DNA from: Cycas panzhihuaensis
Lineage: Eukaryota; Cycadophyta
Direction: 5' to 3'
Length of the DNA stretch: 64,000 bases
NCBI GenBank assembly: GCA_023213395.1
Contig: CM041465.1
Coordinates: 96,541,741-96,605,740 of the forward strand
Below are positions 1 to 9,568 of the stretch, in pieces (the first letter of the stretch is position 1; each line of letters opens with the position of its first letter). Both the position numbers and the translations under genes were made by a program. The notes below the pieces were generated by a model. The model was not told where the DNA came from, did not search any database, and saw only the letters and a list, made by a program, of their open reading frames with translations.

Positions 1-654
1 TGTACCTTATGCTAGTGCAGTAGGAAGCTTAATGTATGCCATGGTATATACAAGACTTAATATTTCACATGCAGTCAGTGTGATTAGCAGATACATGGCA
101 AATCCAGGTAAAAACATTGGGCAGTAGTAAAATAGGTGCTTTAGTATTTAAGAGGCACAAGTGACTATTGCATCACCTTTAGTGGTATGGGTAATTCGGT
201 TTGTGGATATGTGGATGTAGATTTTACAAGAGACTTGGATAAAAGAAGGTCAACTTCAGGTTATGTGTTTACTCTTGCAAATGGTCTAATTAGCTGGATG
301 TCTAAACTTAAAAGTTCAATTGCTTTGTCCACTACATAAGTTGAGTATATTGCTGCAATACATGTTTGTAAGGAGGCAATTTAGTTGCAGGGTCTATTGG
401 GTGAGCTTGGAAGGGTACAAGGTAAGGTAAAGGTATTTTGTGATAGTTAAAGTGCCATTTACTTAGCTAAGAATCCAACTTATCATAATAGGACAAAGCA
501 CGTTGTAGTCAAATATCATTTTGTGAGACAGGTTGTTGAAGTAGGTGGAGTAAGCTTTGAGAAGGTTAATACTCATTAGAATTATGCAGACATGTTCACT
601 AAACCAATGCCACTAGAGAAATTCAAATGGAGTGTGGTTTCTCTTGGCTTATAG
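1..654 (+). pseudogene. R1 Copia pol, C-terminal RNase H, decayed
   Basis: Conceptual translation gives a typical Copia C-terminal RNase H: VGSLMYAMVYTRLNISHAV, then KRRSTSGYVF, ALSTT, NRTKHV and YADMFTKPM near the end. In a real element this domain degrades the RNA template during reverse transcription in cytoplasmic particles. There is one frameshift near 110, and in-frame stops interrupt it at several places (for example AI*LQG where the family has W, and FCDS*SAI where it has Q). The stop at about 652-654 ends the family-typical reading. It is not functional. Confidence 0.9.
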
Positions 655-690
655 AAAAGATGATGAATGGTTCAGGAAAGGTATTAGAAA

Positions 691-733
691 AATTGTTGTC
701 AAGGTGGAGATTGTTAGATATGTGACAACAATT
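691..733 (+). promoter_or_regulatory. R1 polypurine tract in an inverted-repeat stem
   Basis: AATTGTTGTCA (691-701) is the exact reverse complement of TGACAACAATT (723-733). The 21-nt loop holds the polypurine tract AGGTGGAGA and the first bases of the 3' LTR (TGTTAGATA from 712). The PPT primes plus-strand DNA synthesis. The stem is seen directly; that it folds in the genomic RNA is inference. Confidence 0.75.
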
Positions 734-1362
734 ATGAGAAGGCTTTAATTTTTTGGGACCTTTGTTGGCGCGATTTCCCCTCCAATCTTTCTTCTGGGGG
801 ATCTAAGGGGGGCGACAACTCCCTTGGCTCGGGGGTGTGGGGGTTGCCGGAAATCCCCCCACCCCCCCACCCCCGCAAGTGGGTGTTCGAGGGCGGTAGT
901 CTCCGAAGCATAAAGCTAGGGCTCAAAACCTATCAAATTGTAAAGAAAATCTAGGCTATTCATCAAAAAGACCTGGATTTGATGGTTACGATTGATGTGC
1001 TTTTCTTGTAACCTATTTTTAGGGCAATTGTATCACATTGTATTGCATTGCATTGCATTGCGAGGGAGCGGTTGTTGGTTGTTGTTGCTGTGAAAATTCT
1101 ATGAACACTGCATGTACAATCTTTTATTCTTGACTAATAAATATTGATACCTTCCTTGTGTGGATGTTTCCCTAGCACTCTGCTAGGGTTTTACCATGTT
1201 AAAATCTGTGTACTGGGTAATGTGTATGCTTTCTTATGTATGTTGAATAATCTTTGGTTTTAGATACTTGCATTTATTACAGTTTCGAATCCTTGTTATT
1301 GTTGCAAAATAGTTAGATCTTGGTGGCTGGTTTTGGTTATTTAAACCAGTTTTTTTTCAACA
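712..1362 (+). repeat. R1 3' LTR
   Basis: It starts TGTTAGATAT directly after the PPT and probably ends TTTCAACA, where C1 integrase coding resumes. Inside are a C/G-rich block (about 800-880) with runs of C, four copies of ATTGC at 1042-1061, and a U5-like stretch near 1165-1240 of the kind found in plant Copia LTRs. The right end is placed by the TG...CA rule and by the C1 reading frame, because the 5' LTR is outside the window. Confidence 0.7.
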
Positions 1363-2250
1363 ACTATAGTTTATCATTATATATTCTATGTTTTTGCAAT
1401 CAAGCTTGGATCTCTTTTTGTCTAGAATATGAACAATGGCTTGGCATTTGAAAAATTTTAAGTTACTTACATCTGGTTTGTACCTTGTTTAGGCCTCTTC
1501 TAGAGTAATTTGTTCTAGAGTGTGTTAGACTTTGATTTATGAGGTAAACGATTGTGTTTATTGACTTTACCCAATAAGTCTTCGAGACTTGTCTTTCTTG
1601 AATCATACTTCGATCTATTTCCATGGTTGTTCTATTTTTACATTCAACTACTCCATTTGATTGTGGTGTATATGGAGTTGTGAATTGTTGGCAAATTCCA
1701 TGATTCTTATACAAATTTAGAATTTTTTTTGAGATGTATTCTCCACCTCTATCAGCCTTGATGCATTTTATTTTGTTTTCACATTCAAGTTCGACTTTTG
1801 CGTTGAATTCCTTGAATTTTCCGAAGAATTCAAATTGGCTGTTATAATTTTCTAGACAAGTCGTCAATAAAAGTAAGGAAATATTTGGCTCTATTTACTG
1901 AACATGGAGTGATTGGCCCACACAGGTTACTATGAATAAATTCTAATTTGTCTTTAGCTCTCCATTCAGCCTTTTGAAAAGGTAAACAATGTTGTTTACT
2001 AAGAAAACAACTTTTACAAACAAGAGGATGAAATTTAATATTGCAAAGTCCAGTAACCATTCCTGAATTACACAACTTCTTTAATCTATTTGATGAGATG
2101 TGTCCATACTTCAAATGTCGAAGTTTGTTATTATCAACATTTGTAGCAGTATATGCTTTTACATCTCTATTTCCAATAACAAGGTTAGAAAGCAATCTAT
2201 ATAGATCATTGCTTTTAGTTTCCTTTGCAATTTCAACACTCTTTCTTTAT
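1363..2250 (-). pseudogene. C1 Copia integrase, truncated
   Basis: The minus strand reads LRHLKYGHISSNRLKK (GAG-pre-integrase), the CKSCFLSKQH zinc-binding cysteines, HSNLCGPITPCS and FLTFIDDLSR, then TTPYTPQSNGVVE and KPDVSNL..VHILDKKRSKLD. The integrase joins cDNA to the target. A frameshift near 1850 joins two overlapping frames. The first catalytic Asp position reads HSN rather than HTD. The gene is lost from 1362 by the R1 insertion. Reading continues across the RNase H-proximal linker only partly. Confidence 0.88.
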
Positions 2251-2639
2251 GTCTAGAATATGACAAAATCCTTTTTCATCAAAGATGGTTACTAGCTTTT
2301 TCTTTTGAAGCTGAGATATAGATAGAAGATTCTTTTTTAGTCCTAACACATACAATACGTTGCCAATTTTTTTGTATGATGCCTTTTAGCTCAACAACTA
2401 TAGTTTCAACCCCTTTGATTTCAAGAGGGTATTTGTTTCCTAATTCAATAAATTTGTTAGAGGAGAAAGATTTGAGTGTTTCAAGCCAGTCTTCTCACCC
2501 AATCATGTTTCTGGAAGCTCTAGAGTCAATGTACAACACTTCTCTATCTTCAAGGCTTGCAATGAGTGTTGCTACAAATGTTGTTTCCTCTTCATCATCA
2601 TTGAGATTGATTTATTCCTTGCTACAGTTGTCAGCTGGT
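2251..2639 (-). pseudogene. C1 Copia aspartic protease region, decayed
   Basis: The motif YIDSRASRNM lies near 2498-2540 on the minus strand, in the place of the usual Copia protease motif DSGASRHM; Gly after the catalytic Asp-Ser is Arg. Downstream is a PR core with several stops and frameshifts. In active elements this enzyme cuts the Gag-Pol polyprotein in the virus-like particle. Confidence 0.75.
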
Positions 2640-3532
2640 CATTTTTCTCTCTAAATCTCTGCCCTCCTTTGTGAGCACTGATAAGGATAATGTCCAAATT
2701 GTTCGCCATGGTAGCAGACTCCCAGAGCTCTACAGTTGTTGGAGAGATGACTTGGTTTTTCGCAATTGAAGTAGACCTTAGCATCCCTAGGAGAAGATGA
2801 ATGCCCTCGTCCTCTGTTCTCTGGCCATCTTCCTCTAGACCGGCTTTTTGTGTTGCGGGTTCGACCTCGTCCTCGTGTCTATTCTCTTCCTCTTTGTCCC
2901 AAACTAAGTTTGGACAAGAATGCATCATCTAGTTCTGATCCCTTTTCGTAGAATTTATTCCTTTGTTTCCATCTTAAAAGTAGCCTTGTCAAAGTGTGAA
3001 GCGACATTGTTTTAATCTGATCATTATTTGTTATTGGATTAACCAGATTGTCAAAGGATTTAGGAATTTTGCTTGCAACCATTTCCACAAGCTCTTGATT
3101 AGACATATTTGCCCTAGCACTCAAGAGGTCATTTCTAATAGAAGTCACCTTATAAATGAATTCAGAAACACTTTCATTATCTTCCATCTTTAATTTGAAT
3201 AATTTTTCTTTGAGGGCTATAACCCTAGCTCAGTTTTTCTGGCTGTATATATTTGCAAACACTTTCTAAATTTTAGCAAAAGAATTTATTCTTTCAATAT
3301 AAACAAGGAGGGGATCAGAAACAGATAATTTTGAAACTATCATTCTAGCATTATCCCTTTCATCCTAGTTGGTCTGAGCAGCACTAGCATTACTCGATCT
3401 TGTTTCTTTCTCAATTGCTATGTTCCATGTGTTTTTTGCTCTCAAGAGGGTTTCAACTTTAATTTTCCACATATGATAGTTAGTCTCTGTCAATTTATCT
3501 TGTTCACCAAGTGCTAAAATAAAAGATGCCAT
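2640..3532 (-). pseudogene. C1 Copia gag, decayed
   Basis: The start ATG at 3532 gives MASFILALGEQDKLTETNY, the N-terminus shared by this group of elements. Further along are ALKEKLFKLKMEDNESV, IRNDLLSARAN and LVEMVASKIPKSFDNLV, the conserved core of the Copia Gag (capsid-like) domain. Two zinc-knuckle remnants follow (about 2680-2780), with FNCEKPSHLSNNC and CYHGEQFGHYPYQC; the second has lost a Cys. Several stops and frameshifts are present. Confidence 0.85.
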
Positions 3533-4103
3533 TATTTTTGAAAAAAAATCAGGTAACAATAGGATTTGATCATAGGACTATACAAAATTTCGTATGGAAT
3601 TGAAGATGTATAGACGACAACAAAGAATATCTCAAATTAAAGTTTTTTTTGGAAGGGTTTTGAATATGTAAATATCTCAGACAGATTTGCTTTCGTTTGA
3701 ATGAAAACAACCTTGAAATTCCAAAAAGGAGGAGAGAATGGACCTGATATTACTTGGTTTTAGAGACATACTCGATCAAAATCAGTGATTTCTTCTCCAA
3801 ACTTGCGTGATTGAGAAATGGGCAAAATGACCCTAAAAATGGCCTCGAATCTTGTTGATGCAGAAGAGAAAGATGACAGGAATGATGAGATCTACTTAGT
3901 AAATTTTCACGAGATTCTGGGCACTTTGAAAGTTTGGTCGTTTGCACGTTTGTATAGTTTTGTACTTGTCCATGCACAAGGAATTAATTCGTTCGTCTTC
4001 TTCGAATGCTTGATAATACTTTGACAAATAGTATCATCTTCTTCAATTTCACAGAAAATTTTGACCTAACAGGAAATTTCTCCTTGGACATGTGGAATGA
4101 CCT
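3533..4103 (-). other. C1 5' leader
   Basis: This is non-coding sequence between the PBS and gag. Two short clusters complement each other exactly: TTTGTATAGT (plus strand 3949-3958) and ACTATACAAA (3577-3586). The first lies about 150 nt after the PBS and the second about 45 nt before the gag start. The same layout occurs in the other leaders of this group. Confidence 0.6.
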
Positions 4104-4115
4104 ACTTTAATACCA
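4104..4115 (-). promoter_or_regulatory. C1 primer binding site
   Basis: On the minus strand TGGTATTAAAGT directly follows the LTR. It is a diverged form of TGGTATCAGAGC, the complement of the initiator tRNA-Met 3' end used by plant Copia elements. Confidence 0.7.
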
Positions 4116-4329
4116 TGTTAACTTTCACTCCATAATGGATGGAAAACTCAATTGATTATTATGAGAGAGTTCATCTCTCTTAAATATATATCAAGGAAGT
4201 GTAACCGTTATGTGTCAGTTTGACACTTGTCAGATGCTTGTCATATTTACATAAAGAGGGTCTTGACACATACCTCTCATGAGACCTAGTAAAACATTAC
4301 AACTAATGATAAAACATTACATCTTAACA
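4116..4329 (-). repeat. C1 5' LTR
   Basis: It is a 214-bp LTR with 6-bp terminal inverted repeats TGTTAA/TTAACA. In minus orientation it begins TGTTAAGATGTAATGTTTTA and has a second TAATGTTTTA copy about 20 nt further on. It is unlike the LTR of C2 (36567-36792), so it belongs to C1 and not to the RNase H that precedes it. Confidence 0.85.
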
Positions 4330-5200
4330 TTCTTCTTCACTTAGACAATATGATAACTCATTCTCCTTTTGTTGCACTTTTTTTTGGATAAAGTCTATAT
4401 GTTTGGTTCTAGCATGGATCATGGGATTTTTGGTCATTTCGATGGTGCTCTGGTTGCCACAAAATATTATAGTAGAAGAAGATTGTGCTTGATTTAGTTC
4501 TTCCAACATTTTTTTGAGCCAAATGGCCTTACATGAAGTGCTTACAGCAACTCTATACTCAAGTTTTATCAAAGACAATGCAATTGTGGGTTGTTTATTG
4601 CTACAATAGGAGATGAGACCTATATCTAAACTAAAGCAATAACTAGTGGTGGATTTCTTGTTGTTGACTTTCCTAGTGTAGTTAGAACCTGTATATCTAA
4701 TCAATTTGACATCTTGAGTTTTTGAATATTGTAGGCCCAATTTGTCATTTTGATGGTGCTTTGATTGGCACATAATATTGGAGTATGAGAAGATTGTGCT
4801 TGGTTTAGTTTTTCAAACATTCTTTTGAGCTAGATGGCGTCACATGAAGTGCCTACAACAACTTTATACTCAATTTCTGTCGAAGGCAATGCAATTGTGG
4901 GATGTTTCTTGCTATATTAAGAGATGATACATGTGCTTGAACTAAAGCAGTAGCTAGAGGTGGATTTCCTATCATTGACTTTCCCATCCTAGTTAGAGTT
5001 TGTGTATCCAATCAATTTAGCATCTTGAGCTTTCTAATATTGCAACCCCATATTTAAGGTACCTTTGATATATCTTAGACTTCTCTTAGTTGCCTTCTAG
5101 TGAACCTCTTTGGGGCCTGACATGAATCGAGAACTTATCTTGACATCATATATAATATCAGGCTTGGTGGTTGTTAGGTAGATCAAGTTACCTACTAGTC
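4330..5200 (-). pseudogene. C2 Copia RNase H, duplicated and truncated
   Basis: The minus strand reads DVKISSRFMSGPKEVH, SLRYIKGTLNMGLQY, RKSTSSYCFSS and LKRMFEKLNQAQSS, then the same part of the domain begins again (LGLQYSKTQDVKLI...). It ends ARTKHIDFIQKKVQQ and ELSYCLSEEE at the C1 insertion point. Stops are scattered through it. The family normally continues with a YADIFTKP-like motif, which is missing here because of C1. Confidence 0.85.
4433..5055 (-). repeat. Tandem duplication inside C2 RNase H
   Basis: Two direct copies of about 311 bp, 4433-4743 and 4744-5055, both encode the same stretch of RNase H. They differ at many positions (roughly four fifths identical by eye), so the duplication is old. 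The junction reads ...CAATTTGTCATTTTGATGG on the plus strand. Confidence 0.85.
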
Positions 5201-6080
5201 TTCTATATAGAGTTTCATCCACTAGTTTGGCTTCTTCAGCTATAGTAATTTTGTTTTCTGCTTGCATTGGTGTGACTGCAAGTTTGTAATTTTCTATGTT
5301 GAACTCTTCTAGAAGCCTTCTTGCATACTTAGGTTAAGACAAAAAGATGACATTATGCTAATGATCATCTTCAATCCCTAGATAATGGTGTTGAAGTCCC
5401 ATATCAATTAATTCAAAGGATGTACGTAGAGTTTGTTTAGTGTCTTGTATCCATCCTTTGTCATTGCCCGTGACGAGAAGATCATCTGCATACAAGACAA
5501 TTATGGTGATTTTTCCATCTTTTGTCTTGTGAACATAGAAGCCAAAGCTTGCTTCACATCTTGTGAACCCATTATATTTTAAATGTTGGTTGATCTTATC
5601 ACACCAAGATCTTGGTGCTTGTTTGAGTCCATACAGGGCTTTTTAGAGTTTGCAGACTAAATGCTCTTCTCCATCATTTGGATAATCGCGAGGTTGCTCC
5701 ATGTAAACTTCTTTTGTCAGATTACTGTTGTGAAATTCTCCCTTTATATCCATTTGGTATACTTTGCAACCATGTTGAGTTGCAATAGCTAGAACCGTTC
5801 TGACAATGATAATTTTTGCTATTGGACTGAAGGTTTCTTCATAATCTATTCCTTTAGTTTAAGTGAAGCCACAAGAAACAAGATGAGCTTTGCATTTTCT
5901 AATTGTTCCATCTAACTTTTCTTTAGTTTTAAAGACCCATTTGCACTCCACAATGGGTTTTTTTATAGGAGGTGGAACCAAATTCCAAGTGTTGTTCCCC
6001 TGGATTGTGTCAATTTCTTCATTCATAGCTTTGGTCCATTTTTCATCCTTGCTAGCCTCTTCATAAGTTAGAGGTTCAAC
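5201..6080 (-). pseudogene. C2 Copia reverse transcriptase, decayed
   Basis: The minus strand gives the Copia RT order: NTWNLVPPPIKKPIVECKWV (about 5930-6000), LDGTIRKCKAHLVSCG, IDYEETFSPIAKIIIVRTV, HGCKVYQMDIKGEF, LKKPYMDSNKHQDLGVIR-like thumb region. The catalytic box is YADD (plus strand complement at 5481-5492) instead of the usual YVDD. The enzyme would copy element RNA to DNA. Several stops and small indels make it inactive. Confidence 0.82.
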
Positions 6081-6379
6081 ATTACATGAAAGAGAGTGTT
6101 GTACTTAACTCCTGGTCCTCCCTCTTTCTAGGTTTTTGACATTTTGAATTCTAGAGTCTTGCAATGTTTTAAGATACCATTTTGGTAGTCTTCTTGTATT
6201 TGTTTGATTTTGATTGATGTTTTGATTGTCATCTTAGACATCTGCTAGAGCTTTTGAAATTACAGATGGGCAAGTTAGAGCTTGTGATGCTATTTCTTCT
6301 TTATCTATCATTTGTGGATGAGAGGACAAGGGTTTTTCATTCATGCTAATGGACTAAGACTCATCAAATGTCATATCTC

Positions 6380-7396
6380 TACTTATGACTATTCTGTTTA
6401 TTTTCAAATCTATAGATTTGTATGCTTTGGATTTCTCATTGTACCCCACAAGGATACATCTAATACTTTTGTCATCTAAATTTTTTTCTCTTCTCCTCTA
6501 GTATATGAGCATAGGTTGTACAACCAAAGATTCTTAGATGTGAGATATCTAGTTTTCTCTCTATTTATGTTTCTTCAGGAGTTATTCCTTTTAAAGCTTT
6601 AGTGGGACTCCTATTGAGAAATAAATGACTGTATTTATAGCTTCTACCTAGAATTTGTTTGGATTTTTTCTCCTTTTCAGAAGAGTTCTGGCCATTTCAG
6701 TGATGGTCTTATTTTTTTATTATGTAACTCCATTTGATTGAGTAGTGTATATAGTGGTGAGTTTATGGGCTTTGCAATATGTGCGGAAGTCGTTGGAGGT
6801 AAATTCTCCTTCATTGTCTATTATATGGACTTTGGTCTTTTTAGCACTTTCCCTTTCAACCTGTACCTTGAATTCTTTAAAGATATAGAAAGCATCTAAC
6901 TTGTTCTTGAGAAAATACACCCATACTTTCCTTGTACAATAATTTATAAAGGTTAAATAGTACCTTGCTTCTTCGATGGAAGTTGAAGTGATAGGCTCGA
7001 AGATGTCACTATGTATTAATTCTAATTTTGTATGAGACCTCCAAGTACTTTGATGAAACATTTGCTTATGTTGCTTTCCTAAGATACATCCTTCACACAC
7101 TGAATGAGGTTTTGATATAGAAGGAAGACCTTTTACCATGTTATCGTGTCTGAGCTATGTAAAGCATTCATAAGATGATCATATCTCATATGCCAAATTT
7201 CACTATTGTTTTTAATATGATTTATAGACAAGGACCGAGTAGCAAGAGTTGCCAAGAGTTTATAGAGCCCATTTTCTTCTATTCCCTCTCCTATAACTTC
7301 CAAATTTTCATCTTTAATTAGGCATTTATAGCCTTTAAAAATCACTTCAAGCTTTTTCTTAATCATTTTTGATACAAAGAGAAGATTTTTTTTCAT
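6380..7396 (-). pseudogene. C2 Copia integrase, decayed
   Basis: The minus strand reads LLFVSKMIKKKLEVI, WHMRYDHLMNALHSSD (GAG-pre-integrase), CEGCILGKQHKQMFH (zinc ligands), HSDIFEPITSTSIEEA (first catalytic Asp kept), YLTFINYCTRKVWVYFL and a DNEGEF segment for the second Asp. After a break at 6720 the C-terminal GYNEKSKAYKSIDLKINR part follows near 6400-6460. Frameshifts separate the pieces. Confidence 0.85.
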
Positions 7397-7764
7397 CTTT
7401 AGTACATAAAGAACATTGCCATCTTTTTTTATTTTTTCATCTATTATTATAGGAATTATTCTTTTTATTTGAATAGAGAGAGTGGTGTTATTCCCTAACT
7501 CAATTGAGGCTCATTTTTTGTAGTTGTCAAGCTTCTCAAACTAGTCACACTTAGTTGTGATATGTTTGGACACTACGGAGTCAATGTGCTAGTCATCTTT
7601 GGAGTTGACCTAAGAGGACATGCCTTTAATACAAGAGATTTTCTCTTTGTTGTTCTTGGCATCTCTTATTTCGTGAGTAATATCTTCCTTCTTGAACATG
7701 CAATCTACAACAAAATGTCTAGTCTTGCCCCAATAAAGACATAAATTTTTAGGGCATTTTCCAT
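7397..7764 (-). pseudogene. C2 end of gag and protease, decayed
   Basis: Minus-strand reading shows a degenerate zinc knuckle, CPKNLCLYWGKTRHFVVDC, near 7690-7755, then MFKKEDITHEIRDAKNN and a decayed protease region with stops. Most of gag upstream is absent even after F3 is removed: the leader at 35899 joins almost directly to the knuckle, so C2 has a gag deletion. Confidence 0.6.
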
Positions 7765-7775
7765 GTACTGAGATT

Positions 7776-7894
7776 GTTTCACCTAGGATTTCTATACATT
7801 GAGGGTCATATTCCCTATTTCATACATAATGACAAGTGTATGGCACATGTCGACATCATATGTGTTAGTTACATTGTATTTCATGTATATATAT
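7776..7894 (+). repeat. F3 5' LTR, left fragment
   Basis: It matches the 3' LTR of F3 from GTTTCACC onwards (compare 35712 on), but the first 14 bases of the LTR are missing. The fragment ends with TATAT (7890-7894), the target duplication of C3; the rest of the LTR resumes at 25660. Confidence 0.85.
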
Positions 7895-8346
7895 TGTAAG
7901 AATAGGTATCATGCACAATGTCACAGGATTAAGAAGACAGAAAATCATAGGTAAACATACATTACACACGTACACAAGTTTTGCCAGGTGCAAAACCCCT
8001 TCTAGGGAAGAAAAACCACCTCATAAGCTATAATTTTATTTATATAAGAAACTATACAAAGACCTTAATAAAAATATCCTCTAAATACAACAAACCAGCC
8101 TTCGAAACAGGCTTTGGACAACTTCCTAGATTCTCGGAACCCCCTCCTTGAATCTAGGAGAGAGCATTTATAACAAGAAAGGTTTGTTGAAATGAGCAGT
8201 TGTGTATTTTAACGACCTTCACATAATAATTAAATAGTAACATAAACTTTTAACTTTAAACTTTTGAATCACTTAAATGTTTATTTACACATGTGACATA
8301 AATATAACATAACAATTAAATAAAACTAATATTAATAATCCTAATA
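7895..8346 (-). repeat. C3 3' LTR
   Basis: 452 bp, matching 25277-25654 except for about 75 bp that the other copy lacks and scattered substitutions. In minus orientation it begins TATTAGGATT (the other copy has TGTCAGGATT, so the terminal TG has decayed) and ends CTTACA. The stretch GTTTTGCCAGGTGCAAAACC lies in its U5 half. Confidence 0.9.
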
Positions 8347-8362
8347 TCCCTCTTTAATGTTA
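8327..8362 (-). promoter_or_regulatory. C3 polypurine tract with flanking inverted repeat
   Basis: On the minus strand TAACATTAA (8362-8354) precedes the PPT AGAGGGA and the LTR start; the LTR arm reads TTAATATTA (8335-8327). The 5' LTR copy of the arm is TTAATGTTA (25643-25635), an exact complement, so one base of the stem has decayed in the 3' copy. The loop is 18 nt. Confidence 0.6.
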
Positions 8363-8664
8363 ACTTTTATAATATAGAAAAGAAGGTATTCATCACGTTG
8401 ATCTCCCTTTAATGGAGACTTCTTTTATCTTTCACAAATTTCGTAGGTTTAGAAACTTGATGTCAGTCAACGACTTTGTGAGTATGTTAGCAACCTGTAG
8501 ATCTGTAGGACAATAAGACAAATAAACAATATTATCAGTAACAAGATTACAAATAAAATGCTAATGTAATTCTATATGTTTAGTTCTAAAATGTGCAACC
8601 GGATTTGTAGCAATAGCAATGACACCTTGATTATCAACTTTAAATTTTATGAAAGAGTTAGGAG
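8363..8664 (-). pseudogene. C3 RNase H, C-terminal piece
   Basis: The minus strand continues the domain broken at 18956: NSFIKFKVDNQGVIAIATNP, VAHFRTKHIELH, then LQVANILTKSLT near 8460-8500. The last base before the P1 insertion is 8664, and AGGAG at 8660-8664 is the P1 target duplication. Minor stops and indels are present. Confidence 0.85.
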
Positions 8665-8866
8665 TGTTGGATATAATGTTTTATCTAGAGACCCACTTTG
8701 TATGTAACTTAAGACACTCACCACTTGGACATGTGTCAGTTAGACATGTAGCGGTTACATTTAGTTCCAAAGGAGTTACAACTCCAAGTTGTATAAATTT
8801 CCATTCAGTTGATCAATAAGGATTGAACCATTCAGTTCTATTCATCTGTGTCTTAGAATTCTATCA
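8665..8866 (+). repeat. P1 5' LTR
   Basis: It starts TGTTGGATATAATGTTTTAT and ends TTCTATCA. Only a few bases differ from the 3' copy at 18749-18950, which indicates a relatively recent insertion. AGTTGTATAAATTT near 8790 is a candidate TATA box. Confidence 0.93.
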
Positions 8867-8878
8867 TGGTATCAGAGC
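8867..8878 (+). promoter_or_regulatory. P1 primer binding site
   Basis: TGGTATCAGAGC directly after the LTR is the exact complement of the plant initiator tRNA-Met 3' end. Confidence 0.93.
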
Positions 8879-9568
8879 AGGTCATCCTGTCTGATTGAGA
8901 GAGGGTTGTGCCAGGGATTCGAGTTGTGTCCAAGCAAGATAGAGGTAGAATAAGCGTGAAAGGCGAAGAAGTTCGAGAAGGCAAGAAGGAGGCGGTGAAA
9001 GCTCAATCCGTAATCAAAACAAAGGAGAGAAGAATTTTGATTGTGTACGGACCGATCTGGCAAACCGCATTTGGGCCGTATGGACAAAATCGGAGTGCTC
9101 GGAATGAGTGAAATTTGGCCGAAGGTAGATCGGACCATCCTCGTCATCTTTCTCTCTTGCACGAAGTCATCGGGAGCCCGTTTCAAAGGGGTTTTACCCA
9201 ATTTTCGGAAGGGCGTGGGTCTTGAGACACAGTACCCAAAATCCTCGATTTCTCTTGATTTTCTCTCGAAAACGTTCATAAACTCTCTGTATACTCACGC
9301 CCCATTATGGTGATTTTGACCGATTTAAATGAGTAATTTGATTGATATGAGCATTTTTCTCAAAAAAACCTAGTCGCCAAGATTGCTTTTCATCGCTTTT
9401 CTCCCAAACTAGGGACCGTCTTAGAAAAATAATTTCAGATCTGGAATCCTCTCGCCACCAGCTTTCTTTTGAGGTATAGTTTGCCTTCATCCATACACCT
9501 TGATCAAGTACAAAATCCGCTGGTTATGTACGACCTAGGACGTCTGCAACTTGTTTTTTGTGTCCATA
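8879..9568 (+). other. P1 5' leader
   Basis: Non-coding leader with two GTAC-rich clusters: GTGTACGGACC near 9042 with GTATGGA at 9078-9084, and TCCATAC at 9490-9496 with ATGTACGACC near 9527. GTATGGA and TCCATAC are exact complements. The open frames seen here on both strands show no protein similarity that I recognise. Confidence 0.55.

Larger units (their letters stand above)
1..1362 (+). mobile_element. R1: 3' part of a Ty1/copia element
   Basis: This is the right-hand end of a Copia-type LTR retrotransposon that begins outside the window. It holds the end of the reverse transcriptase/RNase H region, a polypurine tract and the 3' LTR. It interrupts the integrase of the minus-strand element C1: the C1 reading resumes right after the LTR end near 1362, so R1 inserted into C1. 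The 5' half and the left target duplication are not visible. Confidence 0.85.
1363..4329 (-). mobile_element. C1: Ty1/copia element, 5' part
   Basis: In minus-strand order it contains 5' LTR (4329-4116), PBS, leader, gag, protease and the first part of integrase, then is cut at about 1362 by R1. The remaining integrase, RT, RNase H and 3' LTR lie left of the window. The 5' LTR begins exactly where the RNase H of C2 breaks off (4330), so C1 inserted into C2. Confidence 0.85.
4330..7775 (-). mobile_element. C2: Ty1/copia element, 3' two thirds
   Basis: On the minus strand this holds the end of gag, protease, integrase, RT and RNase H. It is broken off at 4330 by C1. At the other side the gag is split at 7775/35888 by the insertion of F3; the remaining leader and 5' LTR are at 35888-36792. 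Coding is decayed throughout. Confidence 0.82.

Noticed and set aside
4116-4329. This LTR as the 3' LTR of C2, whose RNase H ends just before it
   Set aside because: Its sequence does not match the C2 5' LTR (36567-36792), and the RNase H is cut before its normal end. It matches the role of 5' LTR of C1, with a PBS and gag after it.
8872-9490. Open frames on both strands after the P1 primer binding site
   Set aside because: They lie in the non-coding leader; no family member keeps them, and gag starts at 9569.
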